Source of the DNA: Alphaproteobacteria bacterium
GTDB taxonomy: Bacteria; Pseudomonadota; Alphaproteobacteria; MPNO01; UBA2964
Direction of reading: 5' to 3'
DNA: 64,000 nt
Assembly (NCBI GenBank): GCA_012103315.1
Contig: WLWZ01000006.1
Span: forward strand, 161,474-225,473
Positions 35,187-43,236 of the stretch are shown here, piece after piece (position 1 is the first letter of the stretch; each line of letters starts with the position of its first letter). A program made the position numbers and the translations under genes. The notes beneath the pieces were generated by a model. The model saw only the letters and a list, made by a program, of their open reading frames with translations, was not told the origin of the DNA and did no database searches.

Positions 35187-36356
35187 ATGGCTGAAGAAGA
35201 CCCAATTGCTCATTGGCTGATAACCGGTGCCGCAGCGGCGCCCGATTTGCGTACAGCCGTTCAGGGGCTGGTTGAACGGTTGGAAGCTGATAATACGCCA
35301 ATCCTACGAGCCCTGCTCTCCGTCGGTATGTTGCACCCGGAGTTGCTAGCGGCGAGCTATAGTTGGCAGCGGGGAGACAAATTCGTCAAACGTACATCCC
35401 ATCACCATGGATCGTTGAATACGGATTTGTTTCGCAAGAGCCCGTTTCACGCGTTGAGCGATGGCACGACAATGGTGCGTCGACGTCTTACCGGGCCGGA
35501 CGCGCAGTTTGATTTTAACAATCTTGAAGACTTACGTGATGCCGGCGGCACGGATTATGTTGCGATTGCTTTGCCGCGTAGTGACGGAAGTTTTAACCCT
35601 GGCTCTTTTTCCACTGATCAGGAAGGTGGCTTTACCGACGCTCAAATCGACCGAATATGTTTCTTACGGCCTTATCTCGGCATTATGGTCGAGGTGCATG
35701 GTCGGGCGCGGATGACCCGGACACTTTTGGACCTGTATCTCGGGACCAATGCTGGCCCGCGGGTCTATGGGGGTCAGATCAAGCGAGGCGAAGGGTCGAT
35801 AATTAACTCTGTGTTGTTTATCAGTGATTTGCGAGGTTTTACGAAACTATCAGAACAACTTCCCTTGGAGCATATTACGGCGGTATTGAACGATTATTTT
35901 GAAGCCATCATTGGGCCTGTTCAGGCGCATGGTGGGGAGGTCCTCAAGATGATCGGCGATGGCGTTCTTGCGAGCTTTCCGATCGACAATGAAGGCGAAA
36001 TGGACGATGTCTGTGAACGGGCACTGGATGCCGCCGACCTCGCCATTGCTAATATGCGAATCCTCAACCGGCGCCGTGGGCGTGAGAATAAACCGCCGCT
36101 GGAATGTGGCATTGGCTTGCATGTCGGGGACGCGATCTATGGCAATGTCGGAGCGCATGACAGGCTTGATTTCACGGTGATTGGCCCAGCCGTCAATCTC
36201 TGTGCGAGATTGGAGTCTCTGGCAGGCCGTCTCGGCGAACCAATTATCTGTTCCGCCGACTTTGCCGCGCATAGCCCGACGACTCTGAAATCGGTCGGGA
36301 AACATGAACTTAAAAACGTTGATGGAGCCGTCGAGGCGTTCATTCCCGGCGATTAA
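35187..36356 (+). CDS. Class III adenylate/guanylate cyclase domain protein
   Basis: 389 aa. The N-terminal 200 residues look like a small-molecule sensor region (LuxR-type/GAF-like). The C-terminal cyclase domain begins VLFISDLRGFTKLSEQLP (metal D214), has GEVLKMIGDGVLASFP (metal D258), and ends with DFTVIGPAVNLCARLES (N337, R341). The active-site residues look intact, so it probably makes cAMP or another cyclic nucleotide in response to an unknown signal. No membrane segment is visible. Confidence 0.88.
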   Translation: MAEEDPIAHWLITGAAAAPDLRTAVQGLVERLEADNTPILRALLSVGMLHPELLAASYSWQRGDKFVKRTSHHHGSLNTDLFRKSPFHALSDGTTMVRRRLTGPDAQFDFNNLEDLRDAGGTDYVAIALPRSDGSFNPGSFSTDQEGGFTDAQIDRICFLRPYLGIMVEVHGRARMTRTLLDLYLGTNAGPRVYGGQIKRGEGSIINSVLFISDLRGFTKLSEQLPLEHITAVLNDYFEAIIGPVQAHGGEVLKMIGDGVLASFPIDNEGEMDDVCERALDAADLAIANMRILNRRRGRENKPPLECGIGLHVGDAIYGNVGAHDRLDFTVIGPAVNLCARLESLAGRLGEPIICSADFAAHSPTTLKSVGKHELKNVDGAVEAFIPGD

Positions 36357-36382
36357 GTCTCGTGTTCGAAAGTTCTGATAAA

Positions 36383-36476
36383 CGTCGGAATTCTTTACAT
36401 AATTTTGTGGGTCACAGGGCTGTGATTTCGTAACCCTTTGATGTTGTTCAATAGGTCAAATTGGCATGGTTCTTGC
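36383..36476 (+). promoter_or_regulatory. Sigma-54 promoter with conserved upstream element
   Basis: TGGCATGGTTCTTGC at 36462-36476 is a -24/-12 promoter. The 17-bp element CGTCGGAATTCTTTACA begins at 36383, 79 bp upstream, and GTAACCCTTTGAT is at 36430-36442. The layout is the same as before three other PEP-CTERM units. Confidence 0.85.
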
Positions 36477-36521
36477 TTATTTTATAAATTAAGGTGCCAA
36501 CGGTCATTGAATGGGTTTCGA

Positions 36522-37235
36522 ATGAGTTTTTTTAGAGGTTCTATAGCAATCTTTCTCGCCGTTTTGGCGTTGATGACAGTCGCGCATTCGAGTGCCCATG
36601 CCGCGCCAATAACGCTTCCCACAGGCCTAAACGTTGGTGACCAATACCGTCTGGTTTTCGTGACCCGGTTTGCAACGACAGCAAGTTCAACAAATATTGC
36701 GGATTACAACACATTCGTACAAGCAGCTGCAGATGCGTCTTCGCTTAGTGCTCTCGGCGCAACCTGGACCGCAATTGGTTCGACCGCCACTGTTGATGCG
36801 CGCGATAATACAAACACCAACCCGGCATCGACCGGCGTCGTAATCTACAATCTCAATGATCAACTGGTCGCCAGCAACAATGCCGATCTGTGGGATGGCA
36901 CGATCAGTGCAGCGATCAACTTTGACGAAACAGGTATGACTGGGTTGGCCAGTGATCCGTTTACCGGCACAACATCGAGCGGTGTCGCCTCTGCTAACCC
37001 GCTGGGTAGCGTATTCCCTGATTTGGTTGATACCGGCACGGCAAGTGCTGTGACAGCGGAATGGATCACAGCCACCGGCGGCGAAACACCAGGCTTTTTT
37101 ACCCGCAGTCTTTACGCGATATCAGACGTTTTAACGGTTCAGGCGGCGGTGCCGGAGCCCGGTGCATTGGCGATGTTCGGTCTTGGTCTTGCCGGTCTTG
37201 GTTTTGCACGACGCAGACGGGTTTGGGCGCGTTAG
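36522..37235 (+). CDS. PEP-CTERM exported protein (APIT-GLN family)
   Basis: 237 aa. The start used gives a signal peptide ending AHA-A; 28 upstream in-frame residues have no signal character and cover the promoter. The mature start APITLPTGLNVGDQYRLVF and the motifs ADLWDG and YAISDVLTV place it with the genes at 2759 and 15409. The tail VPEPGALAMFGLGLAGLGF with RRRR is canonical. The next PEP-CTERM gene starts 4 bp after the stop, so both should be expressed from the sigma-54 promoter. Confidence 0.86.
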   Translation: MSFFRGSIAIFLAVLALMTVAHSSAHAAPITLPTGLNVGDQYRLVFVTRFATTASSTNIADYNTFVQAAADASSLSALGATWTAIGSTATVDARDNTNTNPASTGVVIYNLNDQLVASNNADLWDGTISAAINFDETGMTGLASDPFTGTTSSGVASANPLGSVFPDLVDTGTASAVTAEWITATGGETPGFFTRSLYAISDVLTVQAAVPEPGALAMFGLGLAGLGFARRRRVWAR

Positions 37236-37239
37236 CGCG

Positions 37240-37983
37240 ATGACGAAACCCTGCACCAAACTTTTATTCTTATTGGCGTCAGCGGTTCTGGTTTTCGCGG
37301 TACCAGCGAACGCGACAACCATTTTTGAGTACTCTGGTAGTGGTGATCCGACGGCACAAGGCTGGTCAGAAGGTGTGGGCGCTGGCGGCGGAACCAGTGC
37401 AGGCCCGGTTGGTGGAGAGAGCGCCTGGTTTGTTGAAGACAGCTCGACCGCCGGTGCATCAACGCTGACCTATGGTCAAAATCCTACCGCAGGGAACAAT
37501 GTGGACGCGGCCACCAATGGCTGGTCGTTGACGACGCGCTTAAAGATGATCACCGGCACTGTGGGAATTCATAATTCCATTTTCACTGATTATATCGATG
37601 GATCAACGCAGTGGGTTATGGATTTCGATGTTGCCCCTGATGGTGACCCGGTCGTGTATCTTGGGTTTGGGGCGGGCAGGCCGTCGTTCGAAGTGGATGG
37701 TGGCGCCGGGCAATATCACACCTATTCGCTGGTCTTTGACCCAATAGCAGGATCAGCCGATTTGTTCGTTGATGGCATTGAGCGGATCAGTGATCATGGA
37801 GGCATTGCGGCGGCGGCCTCCCGCGTTGCCTGGGGTGCTGGGGCTTCTAATGCCACTGGCAGAGCAAACTTTGAATCTGTGACGTTTGATATTAACGCGG
37901 CAGAGATCCCTGAACCTGGGGCATTGGCTATTTATGGTCTCGGTCTCGTGGGGCTCGGGTTTGCCAGGCGTAGAACACGCTGA
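37240..37983 (+). CDS. PEP-CTERM exported protein, LamG-like
   Basis: 247 aa. The signal peptide ends ANA-T. The mature part reads like a concanavalin A/LamG-type sandwich (NGWSLTTRLKM, YHTYSLVFDPIAGSADLFVDG), a fold that often binds glycans. The tail IPEPGALAIYGLGLVGLGF with RRRTR is a canonical sorting signal. It starts 4 bp after the previous stop, giving a two-gene unit under the sigma-54 promoter. Confidence 0.83.
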   Translation: MTKPCTKLLFLLASAVLVFAVPANATTIFEYSGSGDPTAQGWSEGVGAGGGTSAGPVGGESAWFVEDSSTAGASTLTYGQNPTAGNNVDAATNGWSLTTRLKMITGTVGIHNSIFTDYIDGSTQWVMDFDVAPDGDPVVYLGFGAGRPSFEVDGGAGQYHTYSLVFDPIAGSADLFVDGIERISDHGGIAAAASRVAWGAGASNATGRANFESVTFDINAAEIPEPGALAIYGLGLVGLGFARRRTR

Positions 37984-38043
37984 AAAAAGTGTTCTCGCAG
38001 CTGCGGATTTTATCTGCGCTACAACCGCATACCCCCAACGAAA

Positions 38044-38139
38044 CGTCGGCATTCTTTACAAACGGAAGTAACGACCTGTGCTCTTTTGTCGGTAACCCGT
38101 TGAAATATATGCATACACAATATTTGGTATGGAACTTGC
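38044..38139 (+). promoter_or_regulatory. Sigma-54 promoter with conserved upstream element
   Basis: TGGTATGGAACTTGC at 38125-38139 is a -24/-12 promoter. The element CGTCGGCATTCTTTACA begins at 38044, 81 bp upstream, and GTAACCCGTTGAA is at 38092-38104. It should drive the 57-aa gene and the PEP-CTERM gene after it. Confidence 0.8.
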
Positions 38140-38216
38140 GTAGGGGTAGGTGATTTTACATAACCGTAGTGTTTTATGCGGTTTGAATAATTTTCGATTG
38201 GGTAGGGGAAATCGAG

Positions 38217-38390
38217 ATGAGTTCTTTTAAGAGATTTTCGCTGGCGGTCTGTCTCGCAGTCGTCGGCGCCACTGTTCTAGTTCATTCAGCGCATGCTGCA
38301 TCAATTTCTGGCGTACCGATATCGGGTCCGGCAATTTTATTGGTGTTTGGTCTTGGTCTGATTGGTTTAGCGATCATTCGCCGACGCTAA
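38217..38390 (+). CDS. 57-aa protein: signal peptide joined to a sorting tail
   Basis: MSSFKRFSLAVCLAVVGATV and then LVHSAHA form a full signal peptide. After only about ten residues (ASISGVPISG) comes PAILLVFGLGLIGLAIIRRR, a sorting tail ending at the stop. There is thus almost no mature protein. The signal peptide resembles that of the 36522 protein (MSFFRG... AHSSAHA), and both have the same promoter layout, so it could be an internal-deletion derivative. Good GGGGAAA ribosome site. It could be a decoy substrate, a processed peptide or a relic; its own promoter argues against a dead gene. Confidence 0.75.
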   Translation: MSSFKRFSLAVCLAVVGATVLVHSAHAASISGVPISGPAILLVFGLGLIGLAIIRRR

Positions 38391-38406
38391 CGGGAATAAC
38401 AACTTT

Positions 38407-39015
38407 ATGACTTTCCGGTCTATCGGCGTGTTTGTCGTGGCTATGTTTCTTGTGATGGTTTCTCCCGCTATGGCGGTGGTTATCATTGACCAGGAAAATG
38501 ATGAGCCAAGATCTGGGTACAACGATATTGGAACGCCGCAATGGCAATCCTTTATGCAGGCCGGTGATAATATCGCTGGTGCGGCGGTCGTCATTAATCG
38601 TTTCGGTGAATCCGGTACCATTACGCTTTCAATCTATGATGCCGAACCTGGTACCGGTACGTTAATCGCTTCCGGATCTGGATCGGTAGATGGTCTTCCG
38701 GCTTCGGCCGACGTGTTCTTTAGCGTATTTTGGACAGCGGTTTCGGTGATCCCAGAGACAGAACTCTTCCTTGAAGTCACCAGTGATAATGGAAGCATTG
38801 AGCTCGTGAGCATTAATAGCTCACCTTATACACGCGGTACCCAATATTTGAACGGGACCCCTAGCGGTAAGGGGGCCGATCTTGGGTTTCGGACCTATAG
38901 CGATGATGCGTTCGGAGCGAGTGTCCCGGAGCCAGGAACTCTACTGGTCTTCGGAATTGGTCTTGTTGCTCTCTCGCGAACTCGCCGAAAGGTTCGTGGC
39001 TCCATATTAAGTTAA
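38407..39015 (+). CDS. PEP-CTERM exported protein (202 aa)
   Basis: The signal peptide ends AMA-V. The mature part starts VIIDQENDEPRSGYNDIG and contains a beta-rich region with FGESGTITLSIYDAEPGTG, like choice-of-anchor modules of surface proteins. The tail VPEPGTLLVFGIGLVAL is canonical, but the basic cluster is extended by ten residues (RTRRKVRGSILS). It starts 16 bp after the 57-aa gene and is probably on the same mRNA. Confidence 0.82.
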   Translation: MTFRSIGVFVVAMFLVMVSPAMAVVIIDQENDEPRSGYNDIGTPQWQSFMQAGDNIAGAAVVINRFGESGTITLSIYDAEPGTGTLIASGSGSVDGLPASADVFFSVFWTAVSVIPETELFLEVTSDNGSIELVSINSSPYTRGTQYLNGTPSGKGADLGFRTYSDDAFGASVPEPGTLLVFGIGLVALSRTRRKVRGSILS

Positions 39016-39381
39016 CGCTGGCGGTTTCGGCAGAACGCGTCGTGCATGATTTTTCTACGGAAATTCCAAAATTCTCTGAAGCCTGTTGGACATCTGTTGG
39101 TTGCCATTTGACCGCTTGCGCCAGGGCATGTTCAAAAATTTCAGACGCTGCGCAGATACTGCTAACGAGCTACCTATTTGTGCTCCATGCGGAAGACCAC
39201 CGTGCCGCCCACGAGGTCTGTCCTTAAATGATTGTACTATTACTCCATCCCACCACCCATCCACTGTCTGACAAATTTCTCACACACGGAATGCGAAGCA
39301 GAATGTTACCCGTAAACTCGGAATGGTATTATGTTTTAAGACCTGCTAACTATTTGCTAGGGTATTGAAAAAAGGACCCTA
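39016..39381. other. 366-bp gap, possibly a degenerate regulatory region
   Basis: No convincing gene is visible; short frames on both strands lack ribosome sites and coding character. Near its end are parts resembling the PEP-CTERM upstream layout: AATTTCTCAC near 39275, GTTACCCGTAAAC at 39305 and a -12-like TTGCT at 39354-39358, but the -24 half (CTGC) is poor. This may be a decayed or weak version of the shared promoter, now before the TPR gene. Confidence 0.4.
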
Positions 39382-41400
39382 ATGGACTTCGACGGCATTA
39401 TAAATTGGTTTACTGAGACGCTTCCGGCGATGCTTTTGCAGTGGTTCGACACGTTCGTCGCGTTTGCTATTCCACTCTGGGATAAAACTGTTGATTTTGT
39501 ATCAACCTGGTTCAGTTTCACTGTCACTTTTTTTAAGCAAGCCTGGGAAAATTTGCCGGCCCTCATGGCGGACTGGGGTGTGGCGATAAGCGAATTTTTG
39601 AAAAGCTTACGGAAATCCTTTTCAGAACTTTTGCCAGAGTCTGTATTGCCGGTTCTGGACCCTATCCCCGATTGGGCGTTATTTATTGTTGCTCCGCTCG
39701 TCATCCTGTTGTTGCTCGTTTTAATTCTCAAGAAAATATTTGGCGGACCAAAGGAGTCTGAAAAGCATCTCAAGAGCGTGGAAAGTCCTGAAGTCCCGAC
39801 ATTCCGTCAACCGATGCCCGCCGACGAAAATGATTTCGTGGACCAACAAGGGAACGCGGATGATGAAGATGTTCCGGAAATACCTGAACCAGGGCGCCCT
39901 GATCCCGCCGTTAGCATGGAAGCGGTTGAGCCAGCTGATATCGACCCGATAGAAAGACAGGAACCGCAGCTCGTGCAAGAGCCAAGAGAGGATGAGGTTT
40001 CGCTCGATGCGGCTGAGAAGCTTGAGACGCCGACATCTATCGGCCCGGGAGAGTTACAGACCCGCATTCGCGAACAACTCGGTATTGATGAAAGTACAGA
40101 GGAACCATCCGACCGAGTGGAACCTGCTTCAGATGATGCTGAGGCAGGAAATCTGTTGGATACTAATGCCGAACGCGACATCTCTCTGAGTTTGGGTAAG
40201 CTGCGGGGGCTTAGACCTGAATCAGAAGCACGTTCTGCCGAACTGAATATCACCGGAATTAGTGACGACAAAACAGAGGAGGAAGATCCGCCGCCAGACC
40301 CGGTAGAAGTGGAGCTTAAACCTGATCCGTCGCCGGAGCCGCTGGAACCGACCCTAGCGGTGCCTTCCGCAAGCTCACCTGAAGAGCCGCGTATTATTCT
40401 TACGCCGGTGTCGGCCTCTGAGGAGCCTCGAGAAGCGGCGGGGTCGTCAGTCGAGAACACACCGCCGTCGGAACCAGGTCAGCCAACAGATGTGCCACTA
40501 GCGGCAATGGCACCGGAAGCGGTGCCCGAAACGCCTCCAGTTGCTGCTGCTGATGTTGTTGATCCGCCAGAGACTAAAAAAATTGACGATGAGGAGCCCA
40601 CCGTCGGTGAGACCGAACCGAGGCCGGACGAACAGACTGCCGGATCAGATAGTGAGGGCGACCAAACAGAATCTACGACCGTTACCGGCGTTCCAGCACC
40701 TCCCGGACCGCTTCTCGCAACGTTGGCGCGTCTGGAAGAGGGGCTCCGGGTTAATGAACGTTTGGCGGCCCAGAACCCGGCAAGCGCGCAAGTCCAAAGG
40801 GATGTTGCGATTAGCATGAGCCGGCTCGCCGATGCATTGGTCGAAGCTGGTGACCTCGCCAATGCCATCCCGCGATTTCAACAGAGTCTCGCGATCTCGG
40901 AAAGGCTGGCCGAACAAAATCCGGCGAGTGCTGAAGCGCTCCGTGATGTTACAGTCAGTCTCAACCGCCTTGGCGATGCGCTGACCATAACTGGTGATCT
41001 AGAAGGTGCCACAGCGCAGTACGAGATGAGCCTGAGGGTATCGCAACAAATCGCAGAGCAAAGTCCGGCTAATGCCCAGGCTCAGCGCGACGTGTGGATT
41101 AGTCTTAACCGATTGGGTGATGTTCGGAGCAAAGCGGGCAACCTTGACGGTGCTATCGCTCACTTTGAGACAGGTATGCAGATTTCAAAGCGTTTGGCTG
41201 ACTTTAACCCGGCGAATATCGAGGCGCAGCGCGATTTAATTGTAAGCTACGCAAAGCTCGGAGAAATTTGTCCCGGCCAAGGGTGGTGGACGAGAGGTCT
41301 CGAAGTCTGTGAGCAGTTGGCCGCTCAGGGTAAGCTGCAATCTCAAGATAGTTGGATGCTCGAAGACCTACGGCGGCGGTCAGCCGCGGACGCATCCTGA
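39382..41400 (+). CDS. Membrane-anchored TPR-like repeat protein with acidic linker
   Basis: 672 aa. Residues about 1-90 are aromatic and amphipathic (WFTETLPAMLLQWFDTFVAF); a clear membrane helix follows at about 98-118 (ALFIVAPLVILLLLVLIL). Residues about 125-440 are a Pro/Glu/Asp-rich, low-complexity linker. Residues about 445-640 hold at least four TPR-like units of about 50 residues, each with NERLAAQNPASAQ-, DVAISMSRLADAL- and GDLANAIPRFQQSL-type segments. It is probably an inner-membrane scaffold exposing TPRs in the cytoplasm or periplasm. Partners are unknown. Confidence 0.78.
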   Translation: MDFDGIINWFTETLPAMLLQWFDTFVAFAIPLWDKTVDFVSTWFSFTVTFFKQAWENLPALMADWGVAISEFLKSLRKSFSELLPESVLPVLDPIPDWALFIVAPLVILLLLVLILKKIFGGPKESEKHLKSVESPEVPTFRQPMPADENDFVDQQGNADDEDVPEIPEPGRPDPAVSMEAVEPADIDPIERQEPQLVQEPREDEVSLDAAEKLETPTSIGPGELQTRIREQLGIDESTEEPSDRVEPASDDAEAGNLLDTNAERDISLSLGKLRGLRPESEARSAELNITGISDDKTEEEDPPPDPVEVELKPDPSPEPLEPTLAVPSASSPEEPRIILTPVSASEEPREAAGSSVENTPPSEPGQPTDVPLAAMAPEAVPETPPVAAADVVDPPETKKIDDEEPTVGETEPRPDEQTAGSDSEGDQTESTTVTGVPAPPGPLLATLARLEEGLRVNERLAAQNPASAQVQRDVAISMSRLADALVEAGDLANAIPRFQQSLAISERLAEQNPASAEALRDVTVSLNRLGDALTITGDLEGATAQYEMSLRVSQQIAEQSPANAQAQRDVWISLNRLGDVRSKAGNLDGAIAHFETGMQISKRLADFNPANIEAQRDLIVSYAKLGEICPGQGWWTRGLEVCEQLAAQGKLQSQDSWMLEDLRRRSAADAS

Positions 41401-41406
41401 CAGAGG

Positions 41407-42012
41407 TCAGCTATTCGCATCCCGAATTTCGGCCGATCGATCGAACAGATTGGGCACAGCCTCATTGGAATAGCCGGATACGAAATCTTTCGGGGTTCCG
41501 GTGTTGGGTTCGTATACATGGCGGCGCACCGCCCCGATATTGGCACCATAAACATGGATGCTGATTGATGGTTTGTCGGCCAGCGCATTTGAAACCTTGT
41601 GAATGTCCCCAAGCGATGGAGAAACGGCGCTAACCATACCAGGGGTCAGGACTTCATCGCCGGTTTTTGTCGGCGTACCATCGGAGCCGATAGAGAAATT
41701 TTCGCCAACCTCGCTGCCCCGGAGCATACCAATCAGCCCCCACACTGTGTGATCGTGAATCGGTGTGGTTTGACCGGGTCCCCAGACAAAACTCACCAGT
41801 GAGAAACGTTCCAGTGGATCGCACCATAGCAAGTTTTGGCGATAGCTGTTTGGATCAGGCTCCGCATAAGGGTCAGGCAGCCAATCATCATCGGAGACCA
41901 GTTGTGTAAGAAGTTCTGTGCCTTTTGTAAGGAGGACTGCTTCCTGGTGTTCAAGGCTGACCAATTCGGTCATGTCAGCGACGAATTCTCGAAGGGGTAC
42001 GATTGAAGTCAT
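41407..42012 (-). CDS. Cysteine-dioxygenase-like cupin
   Basis: 201 aa. Cupin metal ligands H86 and H88 in TTPIHDHTVWGLIGML and H138 in GDIHKVSN match cysteine/3-mercaptopropionate dioxygenase-like enzymes that oxidise thiols with Fe(II) and O2. The ATG with AAGG 5 bp upstream is preferred over one six codons earlier. It converges with the TPR gene with a 6-bp gap and diverges from the second cyclodeaminase gene. The substrate thiol is not defined by the sequence. Confidence 0.82.
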   Translation of the reverse strand: MTSIVPLREFVADMTELVSLEHQEAVLLTKGTELLTQLVSDDDWLPDPYAEPDPNSYRQNLLWCDPLERFSLVSFVWGPGQTTPIHDHTVWGLIGMLRGSEVGENFSIGSDGTPTKTGDEVLTPGMVSAVSPSLGDIHKVSNALADKPSISIHVYGANIGAVRRHVYEPNTGTPKDFVSGYSNEAVPNLFDRSAEIRDANS

Positions 42013-42097
42013 GGTTTCCTTTCCTGACATTGCCTGGTGGCTGGGTGCCCTCTACACTTTCCCATAGACAAACACGCCGTAAAAGGGAGGTCAGTTC

Positions 42098-43195
42098 ATG
42101 CTGTTTATTCATAACGATGTCGTCGAGGAAATTCTCAACATGGAGGATTGCATCGCTGCCCAAGAACAGGCGTTCCGTGACCTCGCGGCGGGCAAGGCGA
42201 CGCACCGACCTCGCTCGGATATCTATGCACCTTGTGAACGCGAAGATGGCTATTACCGTTGGGGCACGATGGAAGGTTGTTCGGGCGGTTATCTTGCGAT
42301 CCGGATGAAGTCTGACATCATGACATGGCCCCGCGCCGAGGATGGCAGCTGGACCGAGGATAAATACTGTGTTGAACCCGGCACCTATTGCGGGCTCATC
42401 ATGGTGTTCTCGGCGATGAACGGCGAGCCACTGGCTTTTATCAATGACGGCGTCTTGCAGCACATGCGGGTCGGCGGCGGTGGCGGCATCGGGGCAAAAT
42501 ATCTTGCGCGGAGCAATGCCAAGACGGTGGGTATGCTGGGTTCTGGCGGCATGGCGCGGACCTATTTACGGGCCTACTGCGCGGTGCGCGGGATCACTAA
42601 GGTAAAGGTCTATAGCCCGACCAAAGCCAACCGCGAAGCTTACGCAGCAGAGATGAGTAGGCGTTTGAATATTGAAATTGTTCCCGTCGATAGCGCCGAA
42701 GAAGCGGTGCGTGGGGTTGATATCGTTTCAAGCTGCTCTGACTCAATGGAACCAACCTTTGAGGCAGACTGGCTGTCGGCAGGTCAGCACGTCACCATGC
42801 TCGGTCCGATGGAGATTTCCAATGAAGTTTTGGAACGTGTCGACGTTCGGATTTCACAAGGTAGTGGTGGCCTCGATATTGACAGTAAGGGCACTGAAAA
42901 AGGGATTGGTCATAGTCCGTTGGCCTGGGTTGCGGGCTCGGAAGAAGAACGTAAACGCTTGCCGGAGAAACAGGAAAACTTCAACTTCATCGTCGATTTC
43001 CCAACCTTTGGCGACTTGATCAACGATCCGTCGATTGGCCGCACCGATGATGATCAAATCACGTTTTATCATAACGTCGGAAATCAGGGATTGCAGTTCT
43101 CCTCCGTTGGCGGGCTGGTCTATGAAAAGGCGTTGGAAGCCAAAGTCGGTCGTCACATGCCAACCGAATGGTTCCTGCAGGATATCCGCGACTAG
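42098..43195 (+). CDS. Ornithine cyclodeaminase / mu-crystallin family protein (2)
   Basis: 365 aa. NAD loop TVGMLGSGGMARTYLRAYC and the block LQHMRVGGGGGIGAKYLAR are present. It shares the N-terminal pattern (NDVVEEILNMEDCIAAQEQAF) and end (YHNVGNQGLQF) with the 31219 protein but differs widely in between, so the substrate may differ. GGGAGG lies 12 bp before the ATG. It diverges from the cupin dioxygenase across 85 bp. Confidence 0.88.
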   Translation: MLFIHNDVVEEILNMEDCIAAQEQAFRDLAAGKATHRPRSDIYAPCEREDGYYRWGTMEGCSGGYLAIRMKSDIMTWPRAEDGSWTEDKYCVEPGTYCGLIMVFSAMNGEPLAFINDGVLQHMRVGGGGGIGAKYLARSNAKTVGMLGSGGMARTYLRAYCAVRGITKVKVYSPTKANREAYAAEMSRRLNIEIVPVDSAEEAVRGVDIVSSCSDSMEPTFEADWLSAGQHVTMLGPMEISNEVLERVDVRISQGSGGLDIDSKGTEKGIGHSPLAWVAGSEEERKRLPEKQENFNFIVDFPTFGDLINDPSIGRTDDDQITFYHNVGNQGLQFSSVGGLVYEKALEAKVGRHMPTEWFLQDIRD

Positions 43196-43236
43196 TGGAT
43201 TCGTTTCCGCTATAGTTTTGGGGAAAGGAGCACGCT

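Noticed and set aside
39042..39264. Overlapping 61-69-aa frames in the gap after the PEP-CTERM block
   Set aside because: No ribosome sites, no similarity to known proteins, and frames on both strands overlap.
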